Of a DNA stretch of 64,000 nucleotides, positions 46,246 to 58,900 are shown in pieces. The notes under the pieces were generated by a model. It worked only from the letters and a program-made list of their open reading frames with translations, did not search any database and was not told the DNA's origin. The position numbers were made by a program, and so were the translations under genes. This DNA is from Escarpia spicata (taxonomy: Eukaryota; Annelida; Polychaeta; Sabellida; Siboglinidae): NCBI GenBank assembly GCA_963995525.1, contig OZ023210.1:25114073-25178072 (forward strand). The letters are read 5' to 3'. The first letter of the stretch is position 1. Every line of letters begins with the position of its first letter.

Positions 46246-48326
46246 GTCTGGTTTATTTATTGACTGAGCTCGTATTGACAGGAAACTGTCAAATATTGCT
46301 AGAAGAATAAATATGATAAAATTACATGAAACTGAAATTCGGTATACAGATGAACCTCTTGGATGAGGACGATTTTGTCTCCCCTATGTGTGTCAAGATT
46401 AGCATGTTATTCAGATAAATGAATCATTCACGTAACATGGTATATTCGTGTTTGGAAATTATGTTCCTACGAAATGATGTCTGGATATTGAGGGAGGGGT
46501 ATTAGTTAAATGTAATTAATTTTTAACTTTTGTTTTCTTTTTCTGGACAACTGTCATGGTAGGTCAGTTGCCACAACCGTCAAAGTGTCAGAATTACTGT
46601 TTAATGCGTACATAAATATTTTATTATATCTCCAACTGTGCACAGCAGATGGTGTATGAAATTCCTCCTGCGTAGTTCGTAACTTTGATTATACGTGAGA
46701 AATGACAACGGGAATACGGGCGAAGATCCTGACAGCTGCGCAAACCCTGCTCCCATGGATTTGATGAACAACACTTATGGCGGAAATGTTAGCGGCATTA
46801 AACAGGGAGATGTGTGCTCCAGACCGGAGCTATGCAACGGACTGTAGGTGCTATAAATAGACAGCCAGATGTTTTCTGGCAGGTACTGTAGCCTGTGGTG
46901 CTGATGGCCAAGTCAGAGCTACTCTGGTGCCAAGCTAATCCTTTTTCCAGATCAGTTTCACGGAATGTGGACACATTGCAACTGCTCCCAGCCGGGAGTG
47001 GTCACTTTTTCGGGTCCAGTAGCCATAGTGTGTTGCGGACTGATCTGTTGAGCTGTGGACTTCAGATAACCAGAGAACAGGCCACACTCTTCTCATAGCA
47101 GCAGACAACAGACATCTGGCCAGGCAGATGGTGAAATTATAGATGGATTATCACTGCTTATTGGTGTTGGGATAAGCCACATGATTAGCAGGGATTAGTG
47201 GGGCCAGCTCACAATCTGGTCTTGTTGCTACAAACTTTTTTCAATGTGGATTACGCTTCCGGCTTTCGATACTTTTCGACAGTTTGAGGCCGGCTTGGTG
47301 CCGAGAGATTTCTGCAGATCGGTGCTGTGATTAACTTTGGATTAGGCGTGGATTGACTTTGGATTAGCAGCATGCAGCACCTGCTGCACACGCTGCGTCG
47401 GATTGGCAGTCGCAGCCAACTTGACCGGCCGCAGTACTCACCCTCTAGTGGTCAGAAGTCGAAGCAGAAACGGCGGTATTCGCTTGACCAATGGATACAA
47501 ACTCCAAGCGAGGTATGACGACGAAATAAATCTGTTCAATTTGGTTTTTACACTTTGAAATGTTATATTTGCGTTTTCTGCCTTTTGCAAGTTACACCAA
47601 TATAAATATATAACAAATATATAAAGAATATATCCCAGTTTCAGTAGTGATAGGGTTTTAATATGCTGGTTTGAAAGGTTGGAACATTCATACGTCACCT
47701 TAAATGTTGAAACTTCACCACTGTGTTATTAGAACTGTTCCGCTTTAGTTATTTTCTATTCAGACTGTTCCTTGCTGTTTACATACAAACACAAATAAAG
47801 AAATTAGCAATCTGTTCTAAACGTGTGGCTTTTGGTAACTTTATGGAGGGCTGAGGAGAATAGCTGACATGTATTCCATGAAGCCTGGAATACAGGAGCC
47901 ATAAGCCAAACTAAGGAGACTCCGACAGACATCTATCCTAGAGGCAAGGTGTACCTGAAGAGATAAGGGTGCATGCCACATGAGAAGCAGCCAGGTGTGA
48001 GGATACAGATGCTGTGGTACGGCAGCTGGCAGTTAACATTCCCCTTCAGTAACGCTCTTTTTACTGCTGACTCTCGCTCTGAGACTTGAAACAAATTGCT
48101 TTTAACCACGAGATGTGTGCAGTAAGTGAACGGAACAGTTTCCCGCAGTAAACAAGCTACGTCCCGTTATTGGTGTCACAGTGGGATTGAATGGCGGGAT
48201 GCCAGCGACTAATGAACATTAATCAGAAGTCATCAACTTTGTTGTCATGCTGTTATTGGATGTGCAGTGATTGGGAAATGTGTTGTGAGGATAGCTCCTT
48301 GTTCTTGTGCTCTTGCTCAGTCGGTC

Positions 48327-49940
48327 GTTCGCTCTACATTCTAGGCGTTGTTCAGTCTGTCTCTACATTCTAGGCGTTGTTCAGTCTGTCTCTACATTCT
48401 AAGTGTTGTTCAGTCTGTCTCTATATTCTAGGCGTTGTTCAGTCTGTCTCTACATTCTAGGCGTTGTTCAGTCTGTATCTACATTCTAGGCGTTGTTCAG
48501 TCTGTCTCTACATTCTAGGCGTTGTTCAGTCTGTATCTACATTGTAGGCGTTGTTCAGTCTGTCTCTACATTCTAGGCGTTGTTCAGTCTGTATCTACAT
48601 TCTAGGCGTTGTTCAGTCTGTCTCTACATTCTAAGCGTTGTTCAGTCTGTCTCTACATTCTAAGCGTTGTTCAGTCTGTCTACATTCTAGGCGTTGTTCA
48701 GTCTGTCTCTACATTCTAGGCGTTGTTCAGTCTGTATCTACATTGTAGGTGTTGTTCAGTCTGTCTCTACATTGTTCAGTCTGTATCTACATTGTAGGTG
48801 TTGTTCAGTCTGTCTCTACATTGTAGGCATTGTTCAGTCTGTATCTACATTGTAGGTGTTGTTCAGTCTGTCTCTACATTCTAGGCGTTGTTCAGTCTGT
48901 CTCTACATTCTAGGCATTGTTCAGTCTGTATCTAAATTGTAGGCGTTGTTCAGTCTGTCTCTACATTCTAGGCATTGTTCAGTCTGTCTACATTCCAGGC
49001 GTTGTTCAGTCTGTATCTACATTGTAGGCGTTGTTCAGTCTGTCTCTACATTGTAGGCATTGTTCAGTCTGTATCTACATTGTAGGCATTGTTCAATCTG
49101 TCTCTACATTCTAGGCGTTGTTCAGTCTGTCTCTACATTCTAGGCGTTGTTCAGGCTGTATCTACATTCTAGGTGTTGTTCAGGCTGTATCTACATTCTA
49201 GGCGTTGTTCAGTCTGTATCTACATTGTACATTGTAGGCGTTGTCCAGTCTGTCTCTACATTCTAGACATTGTTCAGTCTGTCTCTACATTCTAGGCGTT
49301 GTTCAGTCTGTATCTACATTGTAGGCGTTGTTCAGTCTGTCTCTACATTGTAGGCGTTGTTCAGTCTGTATCTACATTGTAGGCGTTGTTCAGTCTGTCT
49401 CTACATTCTAGGCGTTGTTCAGTCTGTATCTACATTGTAGGTGTTGTTCAGTCTGTCTCTACATTCTAGGCATTGTTCAGTCTGTCTCTACATTCTAGGC
49501 GTTGTTCAGGCTGTCTCTACATTGTAGGCGTTGTTCAGTCTGTATCTACATTGTAGGCATTGTTCAGTCTGTCTCTACATTCTAGGCGTTGTTCAGTCTG
49601 TATCTACATTGTACATTGTAGGCATTGTCCAGTCTGTCTCTACATTGTAGGCGTTGTTCAGTCTGTATCTACATTGTAGGCGTTGTTCAGTCTGTCTCTA
49701 CATTCTAGGCGTTGTTCAGTCTGTATCTACATTCTAGGCGTTGTTCAGTCTGTATCTACATTCTAGGCGTTGTTCAGTCTGTATCTACATTCTAGGCGTT
49801 GTTCAGTCTGTCTCTACATTCTAGGCATTGTCCAGCCTGTCTCTACATTCTAGGCGTTGTCCAGCCTGTCTCTACATTCTAGGCGTTGTCCAGCCTGTCT
49901 CTACATTCTAGGCATTGTCCAGTCTGTCTTTAATCTTTCT
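48327..49940. repeat. 29-bp minisatellite, about 55 copies with 58-bp higher-order pattern
   Basis: The unit is CTCTACATTCTAGGCGTTGT plus TCAGTCTGT (29 bp). Two versions, CTCTACATTCTAGGC and ATCTACATTGTAGGC, often alternate and give a 58-bp superunit. Variants GTTGTCCAGCC cluster at the downstream end. There are no spacers. It runs directly into the polypyrimidine tract. Confidence 0.96.
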
Positions 49941-50570
49941 CAGATTTCTCACTCTCCATGGTTTCTCTAGCTCTCTGTCTTTCTCGTTCTGTTCTCTCTT
50001 CACTCTCTATTCTCTCCACGCTGTTTCTCCTGTCTCTGTCTACCTAATATTTTTCTCTGTTCCCTCCCTCCCTCCCTTCCTCCCTCCCTCCCTTCCTCCC
50101 TCCCTCCCTTCCTCCCTCCCTGCCTCGCACCCTCTCTCGCCCCTCTCTCTCTCCCCCCTCTCTCTCTCTATCTTCCTCCTTCTCTCTCCCTCCCTCTCGC
50201 TCTCTCTCTCGCCCTCTTTCTCGCCCACCATTCCTCTCTAAATCAAATCGTGACATTTATATTGCGCCATTCCAACAATCGCCGTTCCTACAATCATTGC
50301 TCATGGCTCTACCCCACCCCTCTCTCATCACTCTCCTATCCCACCCTGTCTCTCTCCCTACCCCCCATCTCTCTCTCTCCTCTCCATTCTTTTCTCTGTC
50401 TACCTGTTCTTTTTCTGTGTTCTCTCACCAATTGTTTTCTCTATTCTCCAATTTCCCCCTCCATTCTCCCTCCCTCTCTCTCCTCTCCCTCAATTACGTC
50501 TCTTTGTTTTATCTCTTGCTCTTGTCCCCCCCCTCACTCTCTATCACCCATACCCTTTCTCTTGCAATTT
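49941..50570. repeat. ~600-bp polypyrimidine tract with TCCC repeats
   Basis: The plus strand is almost entirely C and T, with TCCCTCCCTCCCTTCC repeats at 50060-50122 and CTCTCTCTC runs around them. It is interrupted only at 50240-50310, where TTTATATTGCGCCATTCC hints at a SINE tail remnant. The minus strand is (GGGA)n-like. The frames open across it (160 residues plus, 70 minus) reflect composition only. Confidence 0.93.
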
Positions 50571-51259
50571 AGAGATGGACCACATTTCCCCCCTATCCCA
50601 GTAGACAGCCTGGAGCCCACAGACTCCCCAGTGAGAACTACAAGTGCCCCCCCCCCCCACTCTGTGAACCTTGCTACCAGCCTGTCTGTAGTCTGGAGGG
50701 TAGACTCCCCTAGTCCAATCACTTTACAGTAGACATGTTCAATATGTCAGGCACAAGTATTGACATCTGGTGCTAGCTTCTTGTGGTCTGTACAGGCTTT
50801 ACTTGTATCTGCTGACTTGACTGACCTTGTAAATATGTTGTTCTCATGCCAGATTTAGCAGCAGCTGGGGTCAAAGGCCACTGATCTTGTGTCCAGTTCA
50901 AACTGTTCACCAGGAAAATGAGCGTTCATATACAGGTTATACTTCAAGTGATCACAATAACTATTTCTTCAAGTTATGGCATGACAACCCTGTGTGGTGT
51001 CTTTAATATTGAAGAGATCCATCGCCAGAAGACAGGGAACAGCTCCATATGGTTACATAATTACTAATGACATTTTATTTGAACAGTATAATTGCAAGTG
51101 TGTATTGCGATATCATATTATGTAAATGGTCAGGAGATTGCGGTTGTACTTAGTAACAACTATGTAGTATAATGATATAAGCCAACTGATAAGTTTAAGT
51201 AATAACATTTCATAATTATTATTCAAATACATACATAGAAAGCTTACCCATAATGCATA

Positions 51260-51430
51260 CATTGGAACCTCACTATTAAGGTCACACTCGAAACTGGGCA
51301 AGAGTGACCTGAATAGCGAGGTGACTGTATTAGCGAGACTAATACTCTGTACTTTACTGTTACAGAAATATTTTGGGACTGTCCTAGGGTGACCTTAATT
51401 ACAAGGTGGCTGTATTATGAGGTTCGACTG
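51260..51430. mobile_element. 171-bp MITE with pogo/Tigger-like ends
   Basis: The left end CATTGGAACCTCACTATTAA and the right end (reverse complement CAGTCGAACCTCATAATACA) are imperfect inverted repeats, with CA-T-GAACCTC conserved. TA precedes the left end. Internal subrepeats AGGTCAC/GTGACC and GCGAGGTGACTGTATTA echo the ends. CAGT-GAACCTC ends are usual for pogo/Tigger-like (Tc1-mariner superfamily) elements. No transposase. Confidence 0.65.
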
Positions 51431-54039
51431 GAAACATACATTTTAAAAATCACAAGAGAACAGCAGATAAAAGAGAGAAAAACGAAGAAAGAAACATAAC
51501 TAAATACTCTGGCACGGTCCGGGTTAGTGGCAAGGTGGTGGGAGAAAAGCAGACCAGTCTAGAGGATCTATACAGGCAACGGTCAGAGAGAAAGGGAAGG
51601 ACTGTCTCCTCAGCCTCCGAACATCCCCTGTTTCCAAGCTATAAACTACTTCCTTCTGGCCACTGCTTTCAACTCCCTCACTGCAAATTGAACCGCACTC
51701 GAAACTCTTTTGTTCCCTCGTCAATAAGACTAATGAATAAGTAACTGACCTTCGTTCCCCTCCATCTCTGCCAGTCTGACACTGAGTGAGCCTGAGATGA
51801 TTTGTGAGATCATTTAACTTGTTTAACTTTTGTAACTTCTATAACTTATTTTAAGTTATTTATTTAACCGATATATTTTTTTAAATATATATATTGCATG
51901 TACATTTGTTTTATTTGTTATAATGTGCTGCTACACTCCAAATGAATTTCCCTTCCACGGGGCGATAAAGTATTGTGACTGTGACAACATCCCACATACA
52001 TGACTGAGAGCCTGAGACAGAGGTGATGTGATGGTGAAAGGCAGGGGATGATAGGCACACATTGTCTGGATGTTGCCACTGGTCCAGGCTCCTGCTATCT
52101 CTCATAGTGAAGATAATGATGAAGCAATCAGTGCCGACCTCTGTCAGTCAGTGCACTCAGCCATAATCTCCAGTACACCCAATCTATAACATGTAGCAGG
52201 CAGACACTGATCAGCTTGTGTACTCTCTCCACAACTGGGAGTACTATATAAGCCAGCAAGACCATGACTGTCAGATTTGTCTGAGACTGGCTTATTAGAC
52301 CAGCGGTCAAAGTTGACCGTGTTGTATTTGGTTATCTCTGGCCAGATTCAAGAAACTCGTTTTATACTGTTTTTTTTCTTTTCTGTTATCCCTGCCCTGT
52401 AGTGGTCAGTAGTTAAGAGCATGGTTGGTTATGCAGTGCTGGTTTTAGATTATTATTTGTGTTTGCATTTTATATTTCTTTTGACCATGTTTATTTAGTT
52501 GGAATGCCGGTGTTTTTATCTAAATGTAGTGCAGGGTTTAGTTCAAAATGTAGTTTTGATATTATTGATACTTAACCATGTAATTTAAATGTTTTAATTC
52601 TCAGTTCAGGGATCGTGGCATTCATAGTGGATGGATGTTTACAGCAAGACTTCCTAGTTGCCTGTCTGTTGGTGGTAAGAATGTTCACGTGTTCACCACC
52701 TGCATAAAGAAACTGTTTCAAAACTACGGAACTACGATGACAGCACCATAACTCGGACACTGAGGTCTGACATTTTCAGAAGCGTCCAGAGAGCGTATGT
52801 CTGTGGGAACAGCCATTATGAAGCCACGAGCACAGTGCCATTCAGTGAATTCCCACACTCGTAGGCACTCTTGAAAGCAGGAACATCTACTTGACCTGTG
52901 GGCTAGCCACATGTACCTTTCTGTGTTTGAAACATTGGTATTGCAGTGAGAAGATGAAGACTGTTTGAAGTAGAGTCCGCCTGCTGCTTCATCTTGATAT
53001 CTCTCTGTCACATCTGGAATAGCTGAAATGCCTAGATCCTTGCGAAATACTGGAGAGGCGAAAGGAGCCTCACAGATCACATACATTATCCGCGATCTCA
53101 TACGTTATCCGAGCAGAGCCAACATTGTTGAGTCACATTACACAATTTCTGCAGCAGCACTGAGGCCTAGATGTGAAGAGATTCATCAAATTAAATTTGT
53201 TTTTCATATATTTCACTCTTTCGCTGTCAGTTTACCTTGTTTCTGGTAACGTTTTGATCACTGGCAGCAAATTTCAGACAATCTGGCAACAAAGTAGTCA
53301 TTGCGTGCAGTGCTGTCACATCTAGCAATAGTTATAGTACAAAGATTTACACTGATAGAGATCAAAATGTTACAGGAAACAAACGTAAGTGGACTGTGAA
53401 ATACATAAAAAGAATACCAATTTGAATATTAAAGGCGTTTTGTAAATGTCATTGTTTACATAGACTGCCATTCACAGCCATATGCTCAACAAGGAAGGTA
53501 TTGGTTTGTCTTGATGCCATATACCACCTGGTAGTTCGTTCTACTCGCTTAAGTTCAAAAACATGCTATTAATATTTTCATAACCATCAATATCTAAAGG
53601 GTCTCTTTCTCGTATGTATTATTGTTAAACCCTGTTGTCTTTGGAGTTTTATTACTAATGTCACTCAGTTCTGGGGTCAGCTGCGATGCTCTACTTTGTA
53701 CTTAGACGTATCTCAGGACCAGTGTCTTAGATATGTCAGTTTGAGGTCAGAGTCTGTCTGATACTACAGCAGCACAGCGTAATGACTACAGATAGAGTCA
53801 GTCCTCGGGCCACCTGAAGGCCAGTGCCAGTGGCTTCAAAACTCTCAACACTCCCTGATTCATCACTGAACAAATATGTTCATTAGGATCATCTGGATGT
53901 GTTTGCCCTGTGGCTTGTTCCCTTGCTGCTCCCAACCCCTCTTAGTGCTCTGCTGACAACTTGGGTGAATGTGGGACCCGGACAGAATCTCCACTGTGTT
54001 GTCAGACATTGTCAGTGTGGATTAGTGGGAGGGGGTAAT

Positions 54040-54620
54040 CCTCTTTTCTGTGTTCAGCAGTTCTGTCAATCAGTAGTTCTGTCAATCAAAAGTTCTGTCA
54101 GTCTGTAGTTTTGTCAATCAACAAGACTATCAATTACTGGTTGCATCAATCAACAGGATTATCTGTTCTGACAATGAATAGTCAATGAACTGTCAACCAC
54201 TCAGCCAATCGATTAATTGCCAGTACTGTGAATCCATAGTTGTGTCAATCAACAGTTCAGTCAATTGCCAGTTCTGTCAGATTAGTTGTGTTGATAGTCA
54301 GTACTGTCAATCAATAGTTGTGTCAATCAACAGTTCTTTGTCAATCAATAGTTGTGTCAGTTGTCAATCCTGTCAGTCAACAACAGTTTTGTTAATTGTC
54401 AGTACTGTCAATCAACAGTTGTATAATTTGTCAGTACTGTCATTCAACAGTTGTATCATTTACTAATACTGTCAATCAACAGTTGTATCATTTGTTAGTA
54501 CTGTCAATCAACAGTTGTATCATTTATTAATATTGTCATTCAACAGTTGTATCATTTGTTAGTACTGTCAATCAACAGTTGTATCATTTGTCAGTACTGT
54601 CAATTAACAGTTGATTGTTT
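54040..54620. repeat. ~32-bp GTCAATCAACAG repeat upstream of exon F
   Basis: About 18 units built on AGTACTGTCAATCAACAGTT and GTATCATTTGTT. The downstream half is regular (32 bp); the upstream half is more degenerate, with TTCTGTCAATCA words. It stops about 210 bp before exon F. Confidence 0.92.
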
Positions 54621-54831
54621 CATGTCATGTGTTTGTTCTGAGGTTCACACATCAGTTGGGGACATTTTGCATAATTTTCCTTCCATTATTAAACAAACTT
54701 CACATTTACACTACAACAACCATCATGTACAAATCACTTTGGGAAACCATCTTCTACATCCGTGTATACGTATCACCGTCCAGACGATGGGCATATTTAT
54801 TATGTTGTAATTTGTGACGACTGTCTGACAG

Positions 54832-55020
54832 ATGGTTTCTGCGCAGGTTGGCTATCCGGGTCGACAGCACAGTCCGACGTCGCCGGCCGACCGTACCGCG
54901 GAGTGGCTGGGGCGATATGTGGGTAACGGGGACACGCGGTCCTCGAGTCCCGGCCACGACAGCGCCAACAGCAGCAAACGCAACAGCACCGCCAGCAGCA
55001 ACGGCAGCGGCTCTGTGCTG
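54832..55020 (+). CDS. caskin: Caskin exon F: serine/asparagine-rich linker
   Basis: The exon encodes 63 residues (local 193-255): MVSAQVGYPGRQHSPTSPAD, RTAEWLGRYVGNGDTRSSSP, then GHDSANSSKRNSTASSNGSG and SVL. It enters in phase 0 from exon E and leaves in phase 0. Two in-frame acceptors are possible: CTGTCTGACAG before 54832 and TTTCTGCGCAG before 54847. The second would drop five residues (MVSAQ). The ATG at 54832 is internal and not a start codon. The donor CTG|GTCAGT is weaker than the others. GC content and the frame are clearly exonic, and the next exon continues the low-complexity Ser-rich linker toward SAM1. Much of the linker is probably unstructured. Confidence 0.82.
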
Positions 55021-55147
55021 GTCAGTCAACTTATGGCACATGTTTTACTGTGTTAGTAGGAATGTATTTGATATGCTACTGAGCCAGACCCACAGATGTT
55101 TGTGGCAGTTTACAATATTTTATGATTGGTATGCTGAAATAGTAATA

Positions 55148-55968
55148 CAGTAAAACCTGTCTTAGCGGCCACCTGTCCATAACGATAACCTGGATATAAC
55201 GGTCACCTTTGAAAGACCAGAAAGACATCCTGTTAGTTTGTACTGCCCACTACATGTCCATAACGGTAACATGTCTATTGCGTTTAACGGACAGTTAATT
55301 TGGACCGAACCAGTCATAGTCAACCTGCTGCTTGCGGGCAGGTCAAAGGGAATCCATAATTTCCCTGAATAAAACATCACATCGGTGTCATAACTGTCAT
55401 TGCATGTAAGCTGAACTGTCAAATTGCAATCGAGTCATGCATGGCATCATCAGCTTGTTGCAGCCACTATGTTGCTCCTTTTCTCCAGCAAAGAGGAGCA
55501 GAATCAGCTTTGATGTCCAAAGTGAGCTCAAAGAAGCCATGAGCAAGTAGGCACAGATGGAAGGGGGCCACTGTAGTATTTACCTAGGTGGCTTGGCATA
55601 GCTGGAGAGCAAATCTGGGCCAACCCTTGCCTTCCACTCATTCACATCCCAGTGTTTCCTTTTGGACATCAAAGCTTTTTTTCTGTTTGCCTTTAATTGG
55701 AGGGCATGATTGATTTCACCATGGCCCAAAAGAAAAGGAACATCAATTAAATATAGCAAGTTGTGTAGTGTATTATTTAATATTATTGTTAACTCTAGGT
55801 TTGTATTGTTTACGAGAGTACCAACTAGTGAACGTCAATGTAACCATTCACAATACTGTGGCTCCATCTAGTAAGTATCCAAGTCATGAAACTCTCCATA
55901 ACAGCAACCTGCCTATAGCGGTAATTTTGTGCAGTCCTGACAATGACCATTATGGACAGGTTTTACTG
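55148..55968. mobile_element. 821-bp non-autonomous DNA transposon with pogo-like ends
   Basis: The left end CAGTAAAACCTGTCTTAGCG and the right end (reverse complement CAGTAAAACCTGTCCATAAT) match at 14 leading bases and are flanked by TA on both sides, the target of Tc1/mariner/pogo elements. Subterminal copies of CCATAACGGTAAC and TATAACGGTCACC recur near both ends, in the pattern of pogo/Tigger-type internal subrepeats. The interior encodes no transposase, so it depends on another element. The ends are well preserved, which suggests a fairly young insertion. Confidence 0.8.
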
Positions 55969-58900
55969 TACTAAGATTAATTTAAAATAGATATTGTGTA
56001 ACATGTAGTACTAATACAGGTAATAAATAAATTGATATGTGTATATTAATTACAGTTTGGTAAGTACTAAAACATACCATAAAATAAGCACAGTGCAGTG
56101 ACATTAAAACTATTAATGAATTATAAAACTTACTAAATACTAAAACTATAACTCTAAAATATTACTAATATAAATGCCAGAGCATCGATTCTCAACAATA
56201 ACCTACTACTGTCTGCCACTAGGTGGCACTGTTGTATAGTGGATTATTTTTCGACAATAATAGTAGTACTGCGAGACCGTACCAACTATCAGCCGCTATC
56301 TGCTTCTGGTATAATTGGGGTTGTGACAGAGTAAAGTATTTCAATGAGAGAGTCTTGGATGAGGCGAGGAACACCGTCAGTCTCATCAGCCATATCTTGG
56401 GATCAGGGATCACTCATCCAGGCCTTCGTGCATTTCCCGGACACCGGTTCATTCTCAGGTCATCTTCTTTTGGATGCACCTTTAGGGAGCTGGTCTAGTC
56501 TGAGGGTTGAAGGATTTATCGGCGGCTGACAGGTTATGTATTCGCGGATGCATCATGCTTGCGTGTCAGTGCGTGCAGACTGTGTGGGTTTGCTCCTGTA
56601 TGTATGGCCCGCGATGTCGTCAGCGTACGCAGGTCAAGAACCCCTGAGTGAGACACACACACATACATGAACTAATGTCAGATGTGGAATGTGTTCTGCT
56701 GCGCACTCCTGCAGTCTGCCAAGGAACTGGCAAAGGTCAGAGGTGACGATAGGCACGGAGCAAATGAAGGGAGATGGTTTACTAATACACAATCTTGTTA
56801 CCTGGTACATGAATGAAATGCCAGTGACTTTGTGATGGTTTCCCATTCAGGGATTATTTATTCCTGTGAAAAGATTACATGAATATGTGCGTATTTAAGG
56901 ACACTAATACTTGCTAGCTTACACCTGCCCAAAGGCGACAAACGGGGGAGCCATCTGGGGAACATTTCACCATACAGTTTGTCCACTAAGTAAGTAAATA
57001 ACTGTACATTTGTTTTAATACAATGGAGTTGGCAGGTCATAAGTCAATGATCCAAGGTACATAGAAAATGAACGTAGAAAAAGATGAGTTGACATACTAT
57101 CTGCTGTGTAGAACATTAATTTTCTTGTGGCCGTGTTGGTGATGGTTGGATCCCTTGCTCATGTAAACAGAATCAGGTTATATTAGACTACACTTGATAA
57201 GAAACATTGCACGTTGAATGTCTTGAGAAAAACATGACAGCGATATTTTCCCCCAGCTGCTTAACCCTGCAGGTAACCAATGGTAAACTTCCACGGTGTA
57301 CACAATTTGGAGCTATTTGTAGGGGTGCTTTTAAAAAATCACAGCTTCGCTAATACGTATCACAAAAATATGATTAAGCTATCATTTTGTTGGTAAAAAG
57401 ACCCTTTATTATTATGCAGTGATGATATTTGCATAACATCAAATAATCATGAACATATAACTGTTTAAAGTTTATACAAAATAAATGCAAAAAAACTATT
57501 TTTTCACCCTACTACTAGCTAATTTCCGAGTTGTTGTGTCAATGTCCAATTAGAGAAATGTAGCCATGTATATAAGCTAATGAGTACAGACAAAATTAAT
57601 CAAATATACTCAGAAGTTTTTTTTACATTAATTTTGTTAGGTAGACCCATGTAAAATTGAGACTATTATTCATGAATGTCAGAACGAGGGTAAAGTAGAA
57701 ACCCAAGTTTGCCCAGTGACAAAATAATTATTGTGCAGTTGTATGTTAATGTGTGCAGTTGTATGTTCATGCATGCAGTGTGACAAATGTAGCTGTACAT
57801 TTCAGCTGCGTGATAATGAAAACTAGACTCAAATATATTCAGAACTTTAATTTTATTGTATTTTTTGTAGAACGTTCAAATACAACCAATACGGCAATAG
57901 GCCTCGCAGGCCTACCGTTGCACGCCGTGGCACACCTGTCCGATAACATGACGTATCTATTATAAATTTCCTTACATATCAATAAAGTAAGTAATACCTA
58001 CAGTTCCTAATTACACACCTATATATGTCATCAAGTTATAGGACATGTTGTATTTAAATTCTGAATGCATCGTATCCTTCGCTGGCGGACCAAGTAGGCC
58101 GGTTGAATCGGCCCAAGTCCGGGTGCAAGACAGCGATGTCCGGCTCGCCAGCAACTTGCATAATATCCACTTCAAAACAGCCCCCAAAGTCTGTGTAACT
58201 GTCTGAACTAGTATAATAACTTGATCCACAAATACTTTCATGTATTTTGCTGATATATTGCCGCGGACATTTGAAATAATTCAACTTATATAATCAAAGC
58301 GAGACAAAAAACATGGCGGACTTTTGTCGTGATGGAATTAAACCAGCGTCAACAAGAAGACGTTTTAGAGCCATGCGCTGATTGGTTGACCGTTGACGTA
58401 AATTTATTTGGATAGACCAATTGTTGGGCTTTCCATCGGTACCTCCATTTCCCTGTTTAGACCATATGAATGGGAATGTAAAATCCTGACACAGAGCGTA
58501 GTAAAATCGGCCATATTTGGGCATCTACTACTACGACATTTTAAAGCTTGGTTGTGATTTGCTATTACTGAATCATGACGCGATACAACTCATTGATAAA
58601 AATGCCACAGGAAGAAGAATAATTCAGCTTTCCAATGATAGTTGCTAGTGATGGAAACACATTTTTTTGGAAAAGAATGATACTGAATCGGGCCGAAAAT
58701 CTGCCGGGAGCAGTTTTGCACTGATCGCACGGTCCGAATTTGGCTCAGTGGCCACCTGTAGGGTGTTGATTTATCATAAGGCATACATAACACAAGCTGT
58801 CAGTGGTGGACAAACGCACAGATTGCATACACGTCACGCATGTGCAACTCTAAGATGGGCAGCACATCAAAGACAGAACCAGCACATCTACCAAAACATC

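Larger units (their letters stand above)
31847..54831 (+). other. intron E-F (23 kb)
   Basis: GT...AG intron of phase 0. Within it, listed separately: a CACCAGGTGGTG repeat, a 41-bp array, a 185-bp inverted repeat, dispersed repeat copy 3, a SINE, an alternating purine-pyrimidine tract, a 21-bp array, an AT-rich block, a LINE fragment, the 29-bp array and polypyrimidine tract, a small MITE and the GTCAATCAACAG array. No gene is recognised in 32300-33480, 33900-39290, 40200-41700, 46250-48320 or 51440-54030. Open frames there (for example 34859-35149, 45497-45802, 52724-53101) show no domain. Confidence 0.8.

Noticed and set aside
50250..50732. 160-residue plus-strand frame
   Set aside because: Mostly a translation of the polypyrimidine tract. 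The last 50 residues are discussed as a possible cryptic exon only.
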